DNA from: Rhinopithecus roxellana
Taxonomy: Eukaryota; Chordata; Mammalia; Primates; Cercopithecidae
Assembly: GCF_007565055.1 (NCBI RefSeq)
Contig: NC_044566.1
Coordinates: 64,231,315-64,295,314 of the forward strand
Direction of reading: 5' to 3'
DNA length: 64,000 bases
Shown: positions 1 to 10,966 of the stretch, piece by piece
How the letters are laid out: each line of letters opens with the position of its first letter
Numbering within the stretch: the stretch's first letter is position 1
Notes under the pieces: model-generated
What the model was told of the DNA's origin: nothing
The model's input: only the letters and a program-made list of their open reading frames with translations
Database searches by the model: none
Position numbers and translations under genes: made by a program

Positions 1-388
1 TAGAAACTTCTCCGAGCATTAGAGTTTTCATGATAAACAGGAGTCGGAGGAGACGGGAGGGTAGGGCCCCTGCAGATCTGCTCTTGGAGATGACCAGAGG
101 CAGAACCCAGTACCATGCACAGTGGGGTCAGTAGAGCAAATAAAGTCCCCTGCAAGGTCCTTCAGGAGCATGTCTGCCAAGGCCTTTCAGGGGCCTTCTA
201 GAGGACCACTGTCCTCCCAGCCACACCCACTGAGGCTGGGATCTTCTTCCTCCCTCCCTGCAGCCAGGTGTCTGGAGAGGGTGTATTTACCCCCTAAACT
301 TGAGCCTAGGTCAAAGCTAGTTATACAATTCTTTGAGCATATGTTCTGTAAAAAAGACTTGGCCCAGGCTGTAGGTCAACATAAACTT
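1..388. other. Unassigned non-coding sequence
   Basis: No repeat family, RNA gene or convincing exon is recognised. A 96-codon frame runs through 122-412 but enters the T-rich tail of the neighbouring Alu, so it has no coding support. Confidence 0.5.
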
Positions 389-696
389 TATTATTTTATT
401 TTATTTTTTTGAGGCAGGGTCTGTCTCTATTTCCCAGGCTGGAGTGCAGTAGCGCAATCACAGCTCACTGCAGCCTCGAACTCCTGGGCTCAAGGGTTCC
501 TGCAGCCTCAGCCTCCTGAGTAGCTGAGACTACAGGGATGTGCCATCATACCTGGCTAATAAAAAAAAAAAAAAAAAAAAAAGTTTTGTGGACACTGTGT
601 TGCCCAGGCTAGTCTGAAACTCCTGACCTCAAGTGATCCTCACACCTCAGCCTCCCAAAGTGCTGGGATTATAGTCATAAGCCATCGTACCTGGCC
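389..696 (-). repeat. AluJ-type SINE, antisense
   Basis: An antisense Alu begins with a T-rich tail (389-410) and ends at ggcc near 696. The old diagnostic wording around 470-495 (cagcctcgaactcctgggct) points to AluJ. Where the mid-element linker should read mostly T on this strand, there is instead a run of 22 A (561-582), which is unusual. Flanks share a short aacttta match that may be a decayed target-site duplication. Confidence 0.9.
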
Positions 697-1379
697 CTGA
701 TGTGAACTTTAATAAAATCCCAGCACCATGGAACACCCCCCTTCTTGGGTACTAATGAGGGAATCGCAGCCTGAGCTTGACTATGATGGATGTGAGGACC
801 GGAAGCATTTCAGGGAAGGCACACAGCGCGCGGCCAGAGCAGCTCTGGAATGTAGCCCAGCTGACAGCCAAGGGCTCCTGAAAACGACTTCCAGAGGCTG
901 TTCATACTGATGCAGTAGTGATAGCAATGTGATAAGAAGTGGGTATATGAAGTTCAAAGACTAATCCACATTTGTACTTTGAAACTAAAAATATTTACAG
1001 AAACAAGAAAATGAATAATGAAGCTAGTTTTGATCCTTTGAGAGCATCTGTTAAAGTTAAATGTACTGTTTGGATGCAGGGAAGGAGGGATGGCTAGGCT
1101 GCAGGGCACAGGGGATTGTCAGGGCACTGAAACCATTCTGTGTGAGGTTGTTACGGTGGATGCAAGACATTAAGCATTTGTCAGAGCTCCTAGTACGTAC
1201 AACATTAAGAGTGACCTGACCCACCTGCAAACCGTGGCTGTTAGTTGATAATAAGGCATCCATATTGGTTCATCAACTTTAGCAGAGGTACCAAACTAAT
1301 TAATGTGAGGTGTTAATCACAGGGGAAACGGGAAGGCTGGGGCACAAGTGAGCTCTCTGTACTTTCTGCTCAAATTGTT
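697..1379. other. Unassigned non-coding sequence
   Basis: Nothing recognisable on either strand. The small open frames at 728-910 (+) and 1057-1263 (-) lack any recognisable domain. Confidence 0.5.
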
Positions 1380-1380
1380 C

Positions 1381-1389
1381 TATCATCTG

Positions 1390-1428
<39 letters not shown>

Positions 1429-1431
1429 CTA
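1381..1431. repeat. (ATCT)n tetranucleotide microsatellite
   Basis: About ten near-perfect tandem copies of tatc/atct with one imperfect unit at the left end (catctgtc). Uninterrupted tetranucleotide tracts of this length are usually length-polymorphic. Confidence 0.95.
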
Positions 1432-1789
1432 TTAATTTTTTAAAAAAGCACTTTGGCTATTTGCTACATCTGTAGCAATCTAATTTTTTAAGACTGATTG
1501 GCTATGTAGCGTGGAATTTTTCATAAGCAGTGGTGCTGGGAAAAGAGAACTGACGCCCACCATTTGGGCAATCTTGGAGCCCCAGTGTTTCATGAGAGTT
1601 TTGTTCTGGAGGCGATGATGGGTACTCGTACATGACATGAGAATCGGGCTGTGTTTCCCATACATTTACAAATGCCAGCCAGTTTCCCTCAGGTGTTTGT
1701 CTGAGTGTGCTTGGCAGACCTCCTGTGTTAGATGAGATATGAGTGAAAAAGCACAAATCTTGGGCCCTACCTGAAGCTTACCAAAGTGA

Positions 1790-1872
1790 AGCTAGAGCCC
1801 AGAAGTCTGCATGTTTAATCAACACCACAGGGAGCTGGCATGCACGTTGATGTCTGAGAACCACTGGAGTAT
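1790..1872 (-). mobile_element. MER5A-like hAT-Charlie DNA transposon remnant
   Basis: The segment carries the MER5A-style phrases 'agtctgcatgtttaa', 'ctggcatgcacgttgatg' and 'tctgagaaccactgg', which resemble the end of MER5A with decay. Too short and diverged for a firm subfamily. Confidence 0.55.
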
Positions 1873-2451
1873 TATCCCCAGCATATAGCCCCAGTGTTTG
1901 CATTTGGTAGGTGCTCAATACAGAAATGAATTTATGGAAGAGGCATGGAACCCCAGGCCATTGCATAGGATTCTTAGAAGTGGTTGGGCAACACGAGATT
2001 TTCTCGTGATCTAAAATTACCTATAGTTTAAGCAAGCGTGTGAGTAGAAAGGTCACGTGTGCTTTATTAACAACCCACAAAATGATCTAGAACCTTATAA
2101 TCTGGCTAAATTCATTACAGGAATCAGGGAAAAATCGTGCTGGATCACTTTCCCAGCAGTCACTTTTTAAGGAGAATACAGCCCAATGGCTTAGCTCTCT
2201 TCAGAGTGAGATGAGATTTTGGTTGCAAATCTGGTTTTCTCCAAAGCTCCAAAACCAAGGTAGATTTAGGGACGCTGGAATAATATGCCGGCTGTAAGGC
2301 TTCTAAAGATTCTGGGAGTAATCACTGCGATGAAATTTTCACAGAAGAATAACATGTGCTCTACAACAAAGAGCTCAAAGAAGAGTCTAATAACAAGGGA
2401 GTGTTGACCACAATTCAGTATTTACAACTCAGTTCAGCTGCGCTGGCTTGC
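1873..2451. other. Mostly unassigned; possible L2/MIR scrap at 1890-1935
   Basis: The piece 'ttggtaggtgctcaata' at about 1904-1920 resembles the shared 3' end of L2/MIR elements. The rest is unrecognised and has no coding signal. Confidence 0.35.
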
Positions 2452-3411
2452 CTATTTACTCAACAACTGTTTATTGAGAACCGACTTTGTTTTAGGCATT
2501 AAGGGTAAACCTGGGAATAACAAGACAGACAAGGTGTCTGTTCTCATGGAGCTTAGAGGAGGGAGACACGAAACAAACCACAAAATGAGTTGGATGGTAA
2601 TACGTACCGTGAAGAAAATGAAACATGAATCATGTGGAAAGATGGTCAGGGCAGGCGTCATTGGGAAGGTGACATTTGACGTGAGGCCTGAATGACACAA
2701 GAGCCATGCTGCTGAAGATCTGGGGCAAAGGCGTCAGCAAGTGCGAAGGCCCTGGGCACATTCTAGAACTAGAAAAGTTGATATGAGAACATAGAGAGGC
2801 AGGAGGAGAAGGAGTTTGGTGAAGCGAGGACTTGGGATCGTGTTTCAATCCTAATGTAAGCCATTCGAGGCTGCAAGCAGGGGAGTAACACACTCAGATT
2901 TAATTTTTTCAGGAACATTCTGCTAATTCTTCAGTTGTGGGGTGAGTTCACAAGTGTTATTTTATTATTATGTTTTGCAAACTATAAAATATAATGTATG
3001 TAATGTTAATAATATAGAATATTTTATAATTTAAAAGATCCTCTATCTTCTGTGTAGGGAACAGTTTACAGAGGTATAAGAGAGACGATATCTGCAGGAG
3101 AGGTCAGATAGGGAAACTACGGAGGGCTTGGACTTGGATAGTAGCAGTGGGGATGGAGAGAAACAGACAGGTTCACAAGGTGTTTTGTAGATAAAATCAC
3201 GGGACTTGCTGATGAGCTAGATGTGGAGAAATAATGAAAAAATGAGAAGGACCAAAGATGACTCATTTCTGGCTTGAGCAACTTAGTGGATGATGAAAGT
3301 ATTTACTAAGATGAGGAAGACTGAGGTGGAAGGAAATTAGGGATCGTGTTTGGTGGAAAAATAAAAGTTCTTCTTTTGACCATGTTAAGTTTGAGATCCC
3401 CTGTTATTCTT
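2452..3411 (-). mobile_element. Ancient mammalian LINE-type repeat, part 1 (L2-like 3' end, antisense)
   Basis: The left edge (2468-2555) reads as an antisense L2-like 3' end: ttattgagaaccgac, then caagacagacaaggtgtctg and catggagctta. It continues through motifs I remember from a long, mammal-wide repeat: aaggtgacatttgac (2664), gcaaggccctgggc-like text (2745), gcaggggagtaacac (2877), gtagcagtggggatgg (3141), acttgctgatg (3204) and gaccatgttaagtttgaga (3378). The family name is uncertain. The element breaks off at about 3411 and resumes near 4935. Confidence 0.65.
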
Positions 3412-3576
3412 TCAAATGATATTTAAACTGAGTGTGCGGTACCTGGTTGGCAACTATTGTCTCCCAGCTCATTGAAGCTATTTTTCTATAGTCTTCTGGC
3501 TTCTCTTGTTGCTTTTTAAGAAGCCAGTATAATAGTAATTTCTTTGTAGATTGTGCACATTTTTTCTGTGGCTGCC

Positions 3577-3877
3577 TTTTTTTTTTTTTTTTGTCTGAGA
3601 TGGAGTTTTGCTCTTGTTGCCCAGGCTGGAGTGCAGTGGTGCGATCTTGGCTCACTGCTGCCTCGACCTTCCAGTTTCAAGCGATTCCCCTGCCTCAGCC
3701 TCCCGAGTAGCTGGGATTACAGGTGCCCGCCACCAAGCGTGGCTAATTTTTGTATTTTTAATAGAGATGGGGTTTCATCATGTTGGCCAGGCTGGTCTCT
3801 AACTCTTGACCTCATGATCCACCCACCTCAGCCTCCCAAAGTACTGGGATTACAGGGGTGAGCCACTGCGCCCGGCC
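3577..3877 (-). repeat. AluS-type SINE, antisense
   Basis: A full-length Alu with a T tail at 3577-3592 and its 5' end at cccggcc (~3877). The flanks share tggctgc followed by Ts, consistent with a short target-site duplication. Frames here are Alu shadows. Confidence 0.93.
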
Positions 3878-4054
3878 CTATGGCTGCTTTTATGATCATG
3901 TGTGTCTCACTGGTGTTCTGCAGTTTCACTGTGATGCATCCAGTGTGGATTTATTTATTTTTATCCTACTTCAGACCTGTGACCTTGGAATCTGAGATTT
4001 TACATCTTTCATCACTTTTAGAAAATTCTCCTTAACTTGCTCTTTAAATATTAT

Positions 4055-4060
<6 letters not shown>

Positions 4061-4100
<40 letters not shown>

Positions 4101-4382
4101 AGAAGGAGTCTCGCTCTGTCACCCAGGCTGGAGTGCAGTGGCCAGATCTCAGCTCACTGCAAACTCCGCCTCCCGGGTTTACGCCATTCTCCTGCCTCAG
4201 CCTCCCGAGTAGCTGGGACTACAGGCGCCCGCCACCTCGCCCGGCTAGTTTTTTGTATTTTTTTAGTAGAGACGGGGTTTCACCGTGTTAGCCAGGATGG
4301 TCTCGATCTCCTGACCTCGTGATCCGCCCGCCTCGGCCTCCCAAAGTGCTGGGATTACAGGCTTGAGCCACCGCGCCCGGCC
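4061..4382 (-). repeat. Young AluY (Old World monkey type), antisense, with 16-bp TSD
   Basis: A full-length, nearly consensus AluY with about 40 T in its tail. The 5' end carries ggcttgagccaccgcgcc. The perfect 16-base target-site duplication taaatattattctttt lies at 4045-4060 and 4383-4398. The intact TSD and long homopolymer tail mark it as one of the most recent insertions in the window. Confidence 0.96.
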
Positions 4383-4495
4383 TAAATATTATTCTTTTCT
4401 GTTTTCTCCCTCTCAACATATGTGGGACCTTCTTATTCTACCCTCCATATTTCTTAACCCCTCTTTCCTATTTTTTGTCTTTTTATCTTTCAGTG

Positions 4496-4696
4496 CTAAT
4501 TTTGAAGTAATTTCCTTTTATTTATCTTCCAGTTCAAAATTGGCTCTTCAGCTGTACTTAATCCATTGTTTAAATTCATTAAAGAGTTTTTCATCTTAAT
4601 GATTCTGTTTTTAATTTCTAGAAGTTCTAGCTGAGTATTTTTCAAATCTATTCTTTTTATTAGAGGTAGAGATTCAGTCATTTGTTTCTGTTTCAT
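4496..4696 (-). pseudogene. L1 ORF1-like coiled-coil remnant
   Basis: The minus-strand frame of 66 codons reads as a Lys/Glu/Leu/Asn-rich heptad-like stretch. The segments EIKNRIIKMKNSL and LSTAEEPI resemble the coiled-coil region of L1 ORF1 proteins, whose usual motif is 'TAEERI'. It is only a fragment: the RNA-recognition and C-terminal domains are absent and it lies within an antisense old L1. No function is expected. Confidence 0.5.
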
Positions 4697-4934
4697 TTCC
4701 TTTCATTATACTCTTAATCATTTAAAATACATTTATTTTGAAGTCTTCTAGACTCTCAGGCCAAGAAAGCTTTGTCATCTTCCGTGGTGTATTTTTCTAG
4801 CCCCCCTTTTCACAAAGAATGCCATTCTTTGAACATTCTCAGGTTTGCCCACAAAAACGTTCACCATTCTATCTTATTTGGGCCACTACCTCCTAGCCTG
4901 TCCTCACACAGATATGAAAACCGAAGGCCCTGAT

Positions 4935-5290
4935 TACCAGAAACCAGGTCAGCAGTGAGAGTGTAAACTGTGAAGCCTTAGGGAAGGCCCAGGACCAGCC
5001 TGGGTACTCCAGCATTTAGAGGCCAGGCTGGGGGAGGAGAGGGGGCAAAGAGGCCAGGAAGCAGCGGTAAGTAGGGGGAAAAGAAAACCAAGAGTGTATG
5101 GTGTCGCAGAAACAGAGAGAAAGGAGTGGATCAAGAAGGAGACAGTGGCTGACTGTGCCAACTGCTAACTGTGCCAAGATGTCAAATAAAATGAGGATGG
5201 AGAAGTGATGATGGGATGTGGCAGGAACAGGAGAGGAAGAAGTGGAGGCAGTGATTACAAGCAGTTCTTTAGGGCCTATCTCTCAAGGTG
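4935..5290 (-). mobile_element. Ancient mammalian LINE-type repeat, part 2
   Basis: Continuation of the element at 2452-3411. Motifs at 5007-5160 (tactccagcatttagaggcc, ccaagagtgtatggtgtc, tgtgccaactgc) and 5181-5215 (caaataaaatgaggatgg) follow in the order remembered for this family. The two parts are separated by the antisense L1 and its Alus. Confidence 0.55.
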
Positions 5291-6165
5291 AGGGGATAGG
5301 AATACAGTAAGGAGATAAGAGATTGGGATCAATGGGGAGTTTAAAGACATAGCAGGTGCCATGTACTAGAGCACTTTATACATTATTCCCAATCGTCCCA
5401 AGCACACAGAGTCCTACAGCGCAGGAGATGGAGGGCGGTGAGCTTCCTGCAGGTGCAGGTCCTTAAGGAGGTGGCGGAAGGGGCTCTCTGACAGAAGCCA
5501 GGATATGCCACCTGCCCATCGTACAGGAGGATGGAGGGCGGGGGAAACACATCACGGTGGACAGACGGGAGGTGGGGAAACAGAGATTCCAGTCAACAAT
5601 GTGGGTTCAGGTCAACAGCAGAGAGTAAGGATGGGCGGGGGTCTCAGAGTGTGGGGACAGAGCAGGGCTGGCACGGGAACATGTCACATGGGCAGCGACC
5701 GCGGTCTGCAGTGACTCTCAGCAAGAACTTCAAGTTCTCTGTGCTTCCTTCAGGTTGCCAGGTGTTGGAGAAGCATTGCTGTGTGTGGTCCAGTGGCTTT
5801 TCTGAGGAATCTTCACTGTGGGCACTCGAGGGCCTGTTACCACCCAGAAAGTCTCCTGCCTGTGACTTGAGAACCAAGGCTGGTGCCTGTGCTGGGGATG
5901 AGGCCATGGCTGTTCTCTCTTGCCCGCTCGGCCCTCTGAGGAAACAGTTACTGTGGTTTCAAGTCCTGGGATCTCACACCCTTAACCATGTCTACCGCCC
6001 ACTTCTGACCAACTGGGTGAATCTAAGATGTAATGGGAAGAAATTTACTTTCCCACAAACTAAACATAAAAGCATTCATTTAAAAAAGCATCCCTTGATT
6101 ACATTAAATGGGATTACATTAATTGTTTTAAATGGGTCTGTATATACAATAAAACCTATGTGGGT
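5291..6165. other. Unassigned; longest non-repeat frame is here
   Basis: A 220-codon plus-strand frame covers 5531-6193 but has no recognisable domain. It is Gly/Ser/Trp-rich at its start and runs into the L1 remnant at 6172, which argues against a gene. Text at 5350-5420 weakly recalls MIR. Confidence 0.4.
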
Positions 6166-6171
6166 TTTTTT

Positions 6172-6635
6172 TTTAAAAGAAATGCTTCACTGAGATATGA
6201 TTCATGTACCATACAATTCACCTCTCAACGTCTGCAATGTAGTGGTTCTTAGGATATTTGTGGAATTGTGCAACCACAACCACAACCGATTTTCAAGCAT
6301 TTTTCTCACTTCACAAAGAAAGTTCCTAACTTGTGAGCAGCCACTTTGCATTCTCCCCGCAGCCCCCACCGACCTACTTTCTGTCTCAATGGCTGTGCCT
6401 GTTCTGTACATTTCATAGAAATGGAATCACACATTACTTGTCCTGCTGTGACTGGCTTCTTTTCACTTATCATCATGTTTCCAAGCCTCACCTATACTGT
6501 ATTGAGCATGACTATTTCATCCCTTTCTATGGCTAAATAATACTCCATTGTGCAGGGATGCCACGCCGTGTGTGTTTATTCACCAGGTGAGGGGCACTTG
6601 TGTCACTTCTACTTTTAGCTAACAGAGGTTTTAGA
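6172..6635 (-). mobile_element. L1M-type 3' end, antisense
   Basis: Antisense L1 3' end: cactgagatatgattcatg (6189), gaattgtgcaaccac (6263), catagaaatggaatcacac (6413), cacttatcatcatg (6464) and ggctaaataatactccattg (6530). These correspond to the 3' UTR and end of ORF2 in old mammalian L1s. No intact frame remains. Confidence 0.8.
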
Positions 6636-8260
6636 AATACTGTAAAAGAGAGTTTCTCGCCCCACTGCTCCAGCGGTAAAAGCAGCCCAAACTGGCTGGT
6701 TAAAACCTGTGCCGGTGACTTGTGCTGACAGGAGCCTGCTCCTCCCCGAGGCCCAGCCCCAGCAACACCTGCTGAGCGACGAGATTCCATGAAGGCTACA
6801 CGCGGAGCTGAGTTGGAACCTGGCCTCTCTTGACACGGTGATCAATTTGACGTTAAAATTTGGCCCAAGAAACTGACAATCAAAGGTGATAAGCCACAAT
6901 CTAGCTTCGGTTAGATCTGCTTTTTTTTTTTTTTTAAGTCATGACTCGGTGTTGCCTCGTTGTGCAACAATTTTCTAAATCGCTAAATTGACCTTCATTG
7001 TATGATCAGATAGTGACATGAAAAACATTGATCTTAGTCACAGGTTACAGCTGCATTTTGGAACCATCCTAACACCAGGTGCAGGAAGCAAAACTTACTA
7101 TGTGACACGAGTGTAAGCCAATCTTCCCCCAGAGGCTCGATGCATCACGGGTGGAGCCCAGACCCCTGGTGTTCTAGGCCTTCTGGGATCCCCCGTGGAC
7201 CCTGAGGGCATTCATGCTCCCATTTCTCCTGACTCCCTCCTGCTATTCAGGGGCCAGGCAGAGACAACAGATGGAAAGCAGACAGTGCCTGGAGATCAGC
7301 AGCCCTAGGCCCTGACTTTCCCAAACCCTCAGCATTGTAAAGGTAAGGCCAGCAGCAGGGTCAAGCCTCCTTCCATTAGGAAAAGGAAAACAGAAGTAAT
7401 TGTGTTCTCTGGAGGGCAGGGCTCTGAGTACAGAGTCTCATGTTTTCAAAGTCGGAAAGTGTCCACAGTTAATATTTGGATGGGCCCACAGTGCCCATCT
7501 TGCTCGCTGGAGCCCAGGCCTGTCCCATCACAGACAAAGGGCTCTTGCTGTGCACCTGTGGAGAGGGGAGCTTGGCTGGGGGAAGGCAGGGTCAGCCTCT
7601 TTGTGTTCTTTTTGTTTGAAACAGAGTTTTGCAAAGGGAGTGGTTCTGGAAGAAAAGCAGAGCATGGAGTGTCAGAGGCCGGTGTGTTGTGAAATGCATA
7701 AGCCCTGGAGACCCTCTGTAACTGGCCTTCCACATACGCCTGCCGCCATCAACAACACTGAACCACGGAAGCGGGGTGTTTGCCAGCTCACGAGACTGGG
7801 AGACATGAAGCTTTCACCAGCAGAGGAGGTGGAGGGGAAACAGAAAGAAAGAACTGAGTCTAGCAGCCTCCTTGGACATTTCTTCCAACGCCTCCAGTCC
7901 AGCACAACAAACAACCTCAGGGCATCAGGCCCGTGCCGCGCCCTGGCACACCCAACTCTGCCCTGCTCCAAGAGCCCACAGAGGACCTCGGAGTCACACT
8001 CAAGGAGCGTGCTTGGAATCCAAAGTGCATGCTATGCTATGGTGGGGATATGGACAAGGACAGAAATAGCACCCAGCAAGGAAGGATGAACAGGGTGAGA
8101 GGTGTGAGGGAACTGCCCAAGCGCTGACACCTGGGTAGATTTTTAAGTGGCAAGAAATCACATAGACCACATGGTGGCCAGGGAGAGGGTTGGGAGGTGA
8201 GGGGTTCACAGCAGAGGGCTCTCCAAGAGAGGAAATAGCACGGGCAGCGGCTGAAGCATG
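6636..8260. other. Unassigned non-coding sequence
   Basis: No repeat or gene is recognised. A T-tract lies at 6921-6936. A 229-codon frame at 7400-8089 has no domain, no codon-bias impression and overlapping equal-length frames on both strands, so it is treated as chance. Confidence 0.45.
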
Positions 8261-8262
8261 CA

Positions 8263-8938
8263 ATGGTGTGGTGTGTAAGCATGAACGTGTGTGAGTAAGT
8301 GTGTGAACATGTGTGTGAGCATTTGTGTGTGAGAGCATGGGTGTGAACGTGTGTGTGAGAGCATGTGTGTGAACACATGAATGTGTAAACATGTGTGACA
8401 TGAGTGTGTGAGCATGAGTGTATGTGCATGTGTATAAGCATGAATGCATGTGCATGTGTGTAGCACGTGTGTGAGCATGAACATGTGAGTGTGTGAGCAT
8501 GGATGCATGAGTATGAGAAAGTGTGCCTGAGCATAAATATGAGTAGGTGAGCATGTGTGAGCATGAGTGTGTGTGCAAATGTGTGCGAGCATGAGTGTGT
8601 GTGCATGTGAGCATTGAGTATGTGAGCATGTGTGTGAGCACATGTGTGCACATTAGTGAGCATGTGAGTGTGTAAGCACGAGTGTGTGTGCATTTGTGAA
8701 CATCAGTGTGTGAGCATGTGTGAGCATGAGTGACCGTGTGTGTGCATGAACGAGCATGAGTGTGTGTATATATGTGTGTGTGAGCTTGAGTGCGTGAGAA
8801 TGTGTGCATGTGTGAGCATGTGAGTGTGTGAACATTAGTGTATGTCTGCACGTGTGAGCATGAGTGTGAGCATGTGAATGTGTGTGCATGTGTGAGCTGA
8901 GTATGTTATGTGAGTGTGTGAATGAGCATGCGTGTGTT
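8263..8938. repeat. TG-rich minisatellite, degenerate gtgtgagcatg units
   Basis: About 675 bp of degenerate repeats built from gtgtg, gagcatg and gcatgtgtg words with period around 10-20 bp. It is almost entirely alternating purine-pyrimidine. The minus strand yields three overlapping His/Thr/Cys-rich frames (for example HTHTCSHTHAHTH-like text) that follow directly from the repeat and should not be read as proteins. Confidence 0.92.
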
Positions 8939-8984
8939 TAGTGATATGTTTGTGATTATACAAGTGATTTGGTGATCTTTGAAG

Positions 8985-9120
8985 TTCAATAGACATTTTA
9001 ACACTTCCCCTATCAGCACATTGCACTTTATTAAAATTAGTTTGTACTGTCAGTCTTCCCACTAGATTATAAAATGTCATGTCTACCTTGGTCAACCTTA
9101 ACAAGACTTGAACAGAGGAC
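8985..9120 (+). mobile_element. L2 3' end remnant
   Basis: L2-like wording: tgcactttattaaaattag, then gtcttcccactagattat. This matches the region before the L2 3' end with moderate decay. Confidence 0.5.
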
Positions 9121-9426
9121 ATATTCTGCCTTCCTAGGTGAAAAAGTTTGATTTTGCAAAGATAGAAACCTTCCCAGTTAACCTATACATTTTTAACGTG
9201 GTTCCAATAAAAAGTCCAATGGGATGAATGATTTTGTAATGTGATCCTAGATTTAAATTGTAACTGTACTAGTAAACATAAGAATATTCAAGCCAATATT
9301 TTAATGAAGAATACTATTTTATGACGTACAGCTGCCATAATGAAACAGATGACGCACGACAGATCACAATATGAACTTCAGAAACAAATTTAGGTACGTA
9401 TCATAATTTAGCTACTATAATGGTAT

Positions 9427-9429
<3 letters not shown>

Positions 9430-9469
<40 letters not shown>

Positions 9470-9760
9470 TTTTTTTGAGACTGAGTCTCGCTCTGTCGCC
9501 CAGGCTGGAGTGCAGTGGCCGGATCTCAGCTCACTGCCAGCTCCGCCTCCCGGGTTTACGCCATTCTCCTGCCTCAGCCTCCCGAGTAGCTGGGATTACA
9601 GGCGCCCGCCACCTCGCCCGGCTAGTTTTTTTTTATTTTTTTAGTAGAAACGGGGTTTCACCGTGTTCGTCAGGATGGTCTCGATCTCCTGACCTCGTGA
9701 TCCGCCCGTCTCGGCCTCCCAAAGTGCTGGGATTACAGGCTTGAGCCACCGCGCCCGGCC
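9430..9760 (-). repeat. Young AluY (Old World monkey type), antisense, with 14-bp TSD and (TTTA)n tail
   Basis: Full-length AluY with the ggcttgagcc 5' variant. Its tail has become a (ttta)n microsatellite of about 11 units (9430-9472). The perfect target-site duplication tataatggtattta is at 9416-9429 and 9761-9774. The tail may be length-polymorphic. Confidence 0.96.
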
Positions 9761-9774
9761 TATAATGGTATTTA

Positions 9775-10578
9775 AAACACCAAATACATGGTGGCAAAAT
9801 AGTTCACTAATCATTTGGAACACAGCCCGGGTGGACGCCTCTGCTGCGTTCCCACCTTCAGGCGACAGAACACGTGGGGAGTCACCCGGGTTGCCCCTAC
9901 TAGTTCTTCCACTGACCCTGAAGCTGGGCGAGAGCAGAGACCAGCTAGTGTTCAACTCCTTGTCCCCATCATTCCATATGCCTTCCACAGAGGATGCACT
10001 AAATTCTCGCCGAAGGAATAAATGACCTTTTAACCTCTTCATGGTATCGTTTGGGCCTGGGAGGCACACAGCTCTTAGATAGCTGCCCTTTATGGCAGGT
10101 CACAAGTGATGCATGTCTGAGCTGAGAAGTCGACGTCCCACTTCTCCTTCGTTTTCTTGGCCATCCCTGAAGCCCTGCTAGGTCTATGCTAGAATCCTAA
10201 TGAAACTTTTGCTTTTGCTCACTCAATAAGCACAAATAATAATAATGTAAATATTTACAACCTATAGACTAAAGTGTCCACATTTTCCTGGACCTTATGG
10301 ATATATTATAGAAGCATATGTATAATATAATCTTAGTGGAGATTTTGAATAGAAGAGGTAGAGAAAATAAGAATGTGCCTAGTAATTTACATCGTTGTTT
10401 TTTTCTTACGTGACCAGTGAGCTTAGTGAGCACTAAGCCTGATTGATAAAAATGAGATGAGGTGACAGATCTCATGGTTGTAAATGAAAACACTGTGATT
10501 CAAACTCAAGTGACTGAAGTTAAGTTTCTTTTTCAGCTGAAGTATGCTGCTAGAATAAATCAGTCATTACTGATCCAT
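9775..10578. other. Unassigned non-coding sequence
   Basis: No repeat or gene recognised. Small frames at 9741-10025 and 10462-10680 have no support. Confidence 0.45.
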
Positions 10579-10966
10579 GTCTTAGTCTGTTTGGGCTGCT
10601 ATAACAAGAATGCCTTAGACTGGGTAATTCATAAGGAAGAGAAATTTATTTCCCACAGTTCTGGAGGATGGGAAGTCTAACATCAAGGTGCTCGCAGATT
10701 GTTGTTTAGTGAGGGCTGCTCTCTCCTTCCAATACGGCACCTTCTCACTGTGTCCTCGCATGGCAGAAGACATGGAAGAGTAAACTCACTTCCTCGAGCC
10801 CTTTTTAAAGGGAGTTAAACTCATCTGTGGGGCAGAGCCCTATGACCTAATTACCTTCCAAAAGCTTCGCCTCTTCATACCATAACTTTTGGGTTTACGA
10901 AATTTGAATTTGAAATACGAATTTTGGAGGGACACCAACTTTCAGGCTGTAATGACTCCTGTCAAC
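10579..10966 (-). mobile_element. MaLR LTR (MSTD/MLT1A-like), antisense
   Basis: The antisense start 'cttagtctgtttgggctgc' and the phrases 'tagactgggtaattcataa', 'cacagttctggagg', 'tgacctaattacctt' and 'gaattttggagggacac' follow the order of a MaLR LTR read backwards. The LTR would run from about 10966 down to 10579, including its antisense polyadenylation region at 10640-10650. Confidence 0.8.

Larger units (their letters stand above)
3412..4800 (-). mobile_element. Old L1 (L1M/HAL1-like) fragment, antisense, split by two Alus
   Basis: Antisense L1M-type text appears at 3470-3570 (tcttctggcttctcttgttg), 3880-4045 (tgttctgcagtttcactgtg) and 4399-4800 (cttccagttcaaaattggc; tctagaagttctagctgag). 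It sits between the two halves of the older element at 2452-3411 and 4935-5290, so it appears to have inserted into it. It was later hit by Alus at 3577-3877 and 4061-4382. The minus strand encodes a fragment of ORF1-like coiled coil (4496-4696). Confidence 0.65.

Noticed and set aside
1381..1431. CRISPR-like or regularly spaced repeat
   Set aside because: Simple tetranucleotide microsatellite without spacers; the sequence is vertebrate.
5531..6193. 220-codon plus-strand frame
   Set aside because: Runs into an antisense L1M 3' end at 6172 and has no recognisable protein family.
7400..8089. 229-codon plus-strand frame, one of the longest in the window
   Set aside because: No domain, signal or repeat origin; equal-length frames overlap on both strands, and composition looks random.
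8000..8889. His/Thr/Cys-rich frames of up to 283 codons
   Set aside because: Pure by-product of the TG-rich minisatellite in three overlapping phases.
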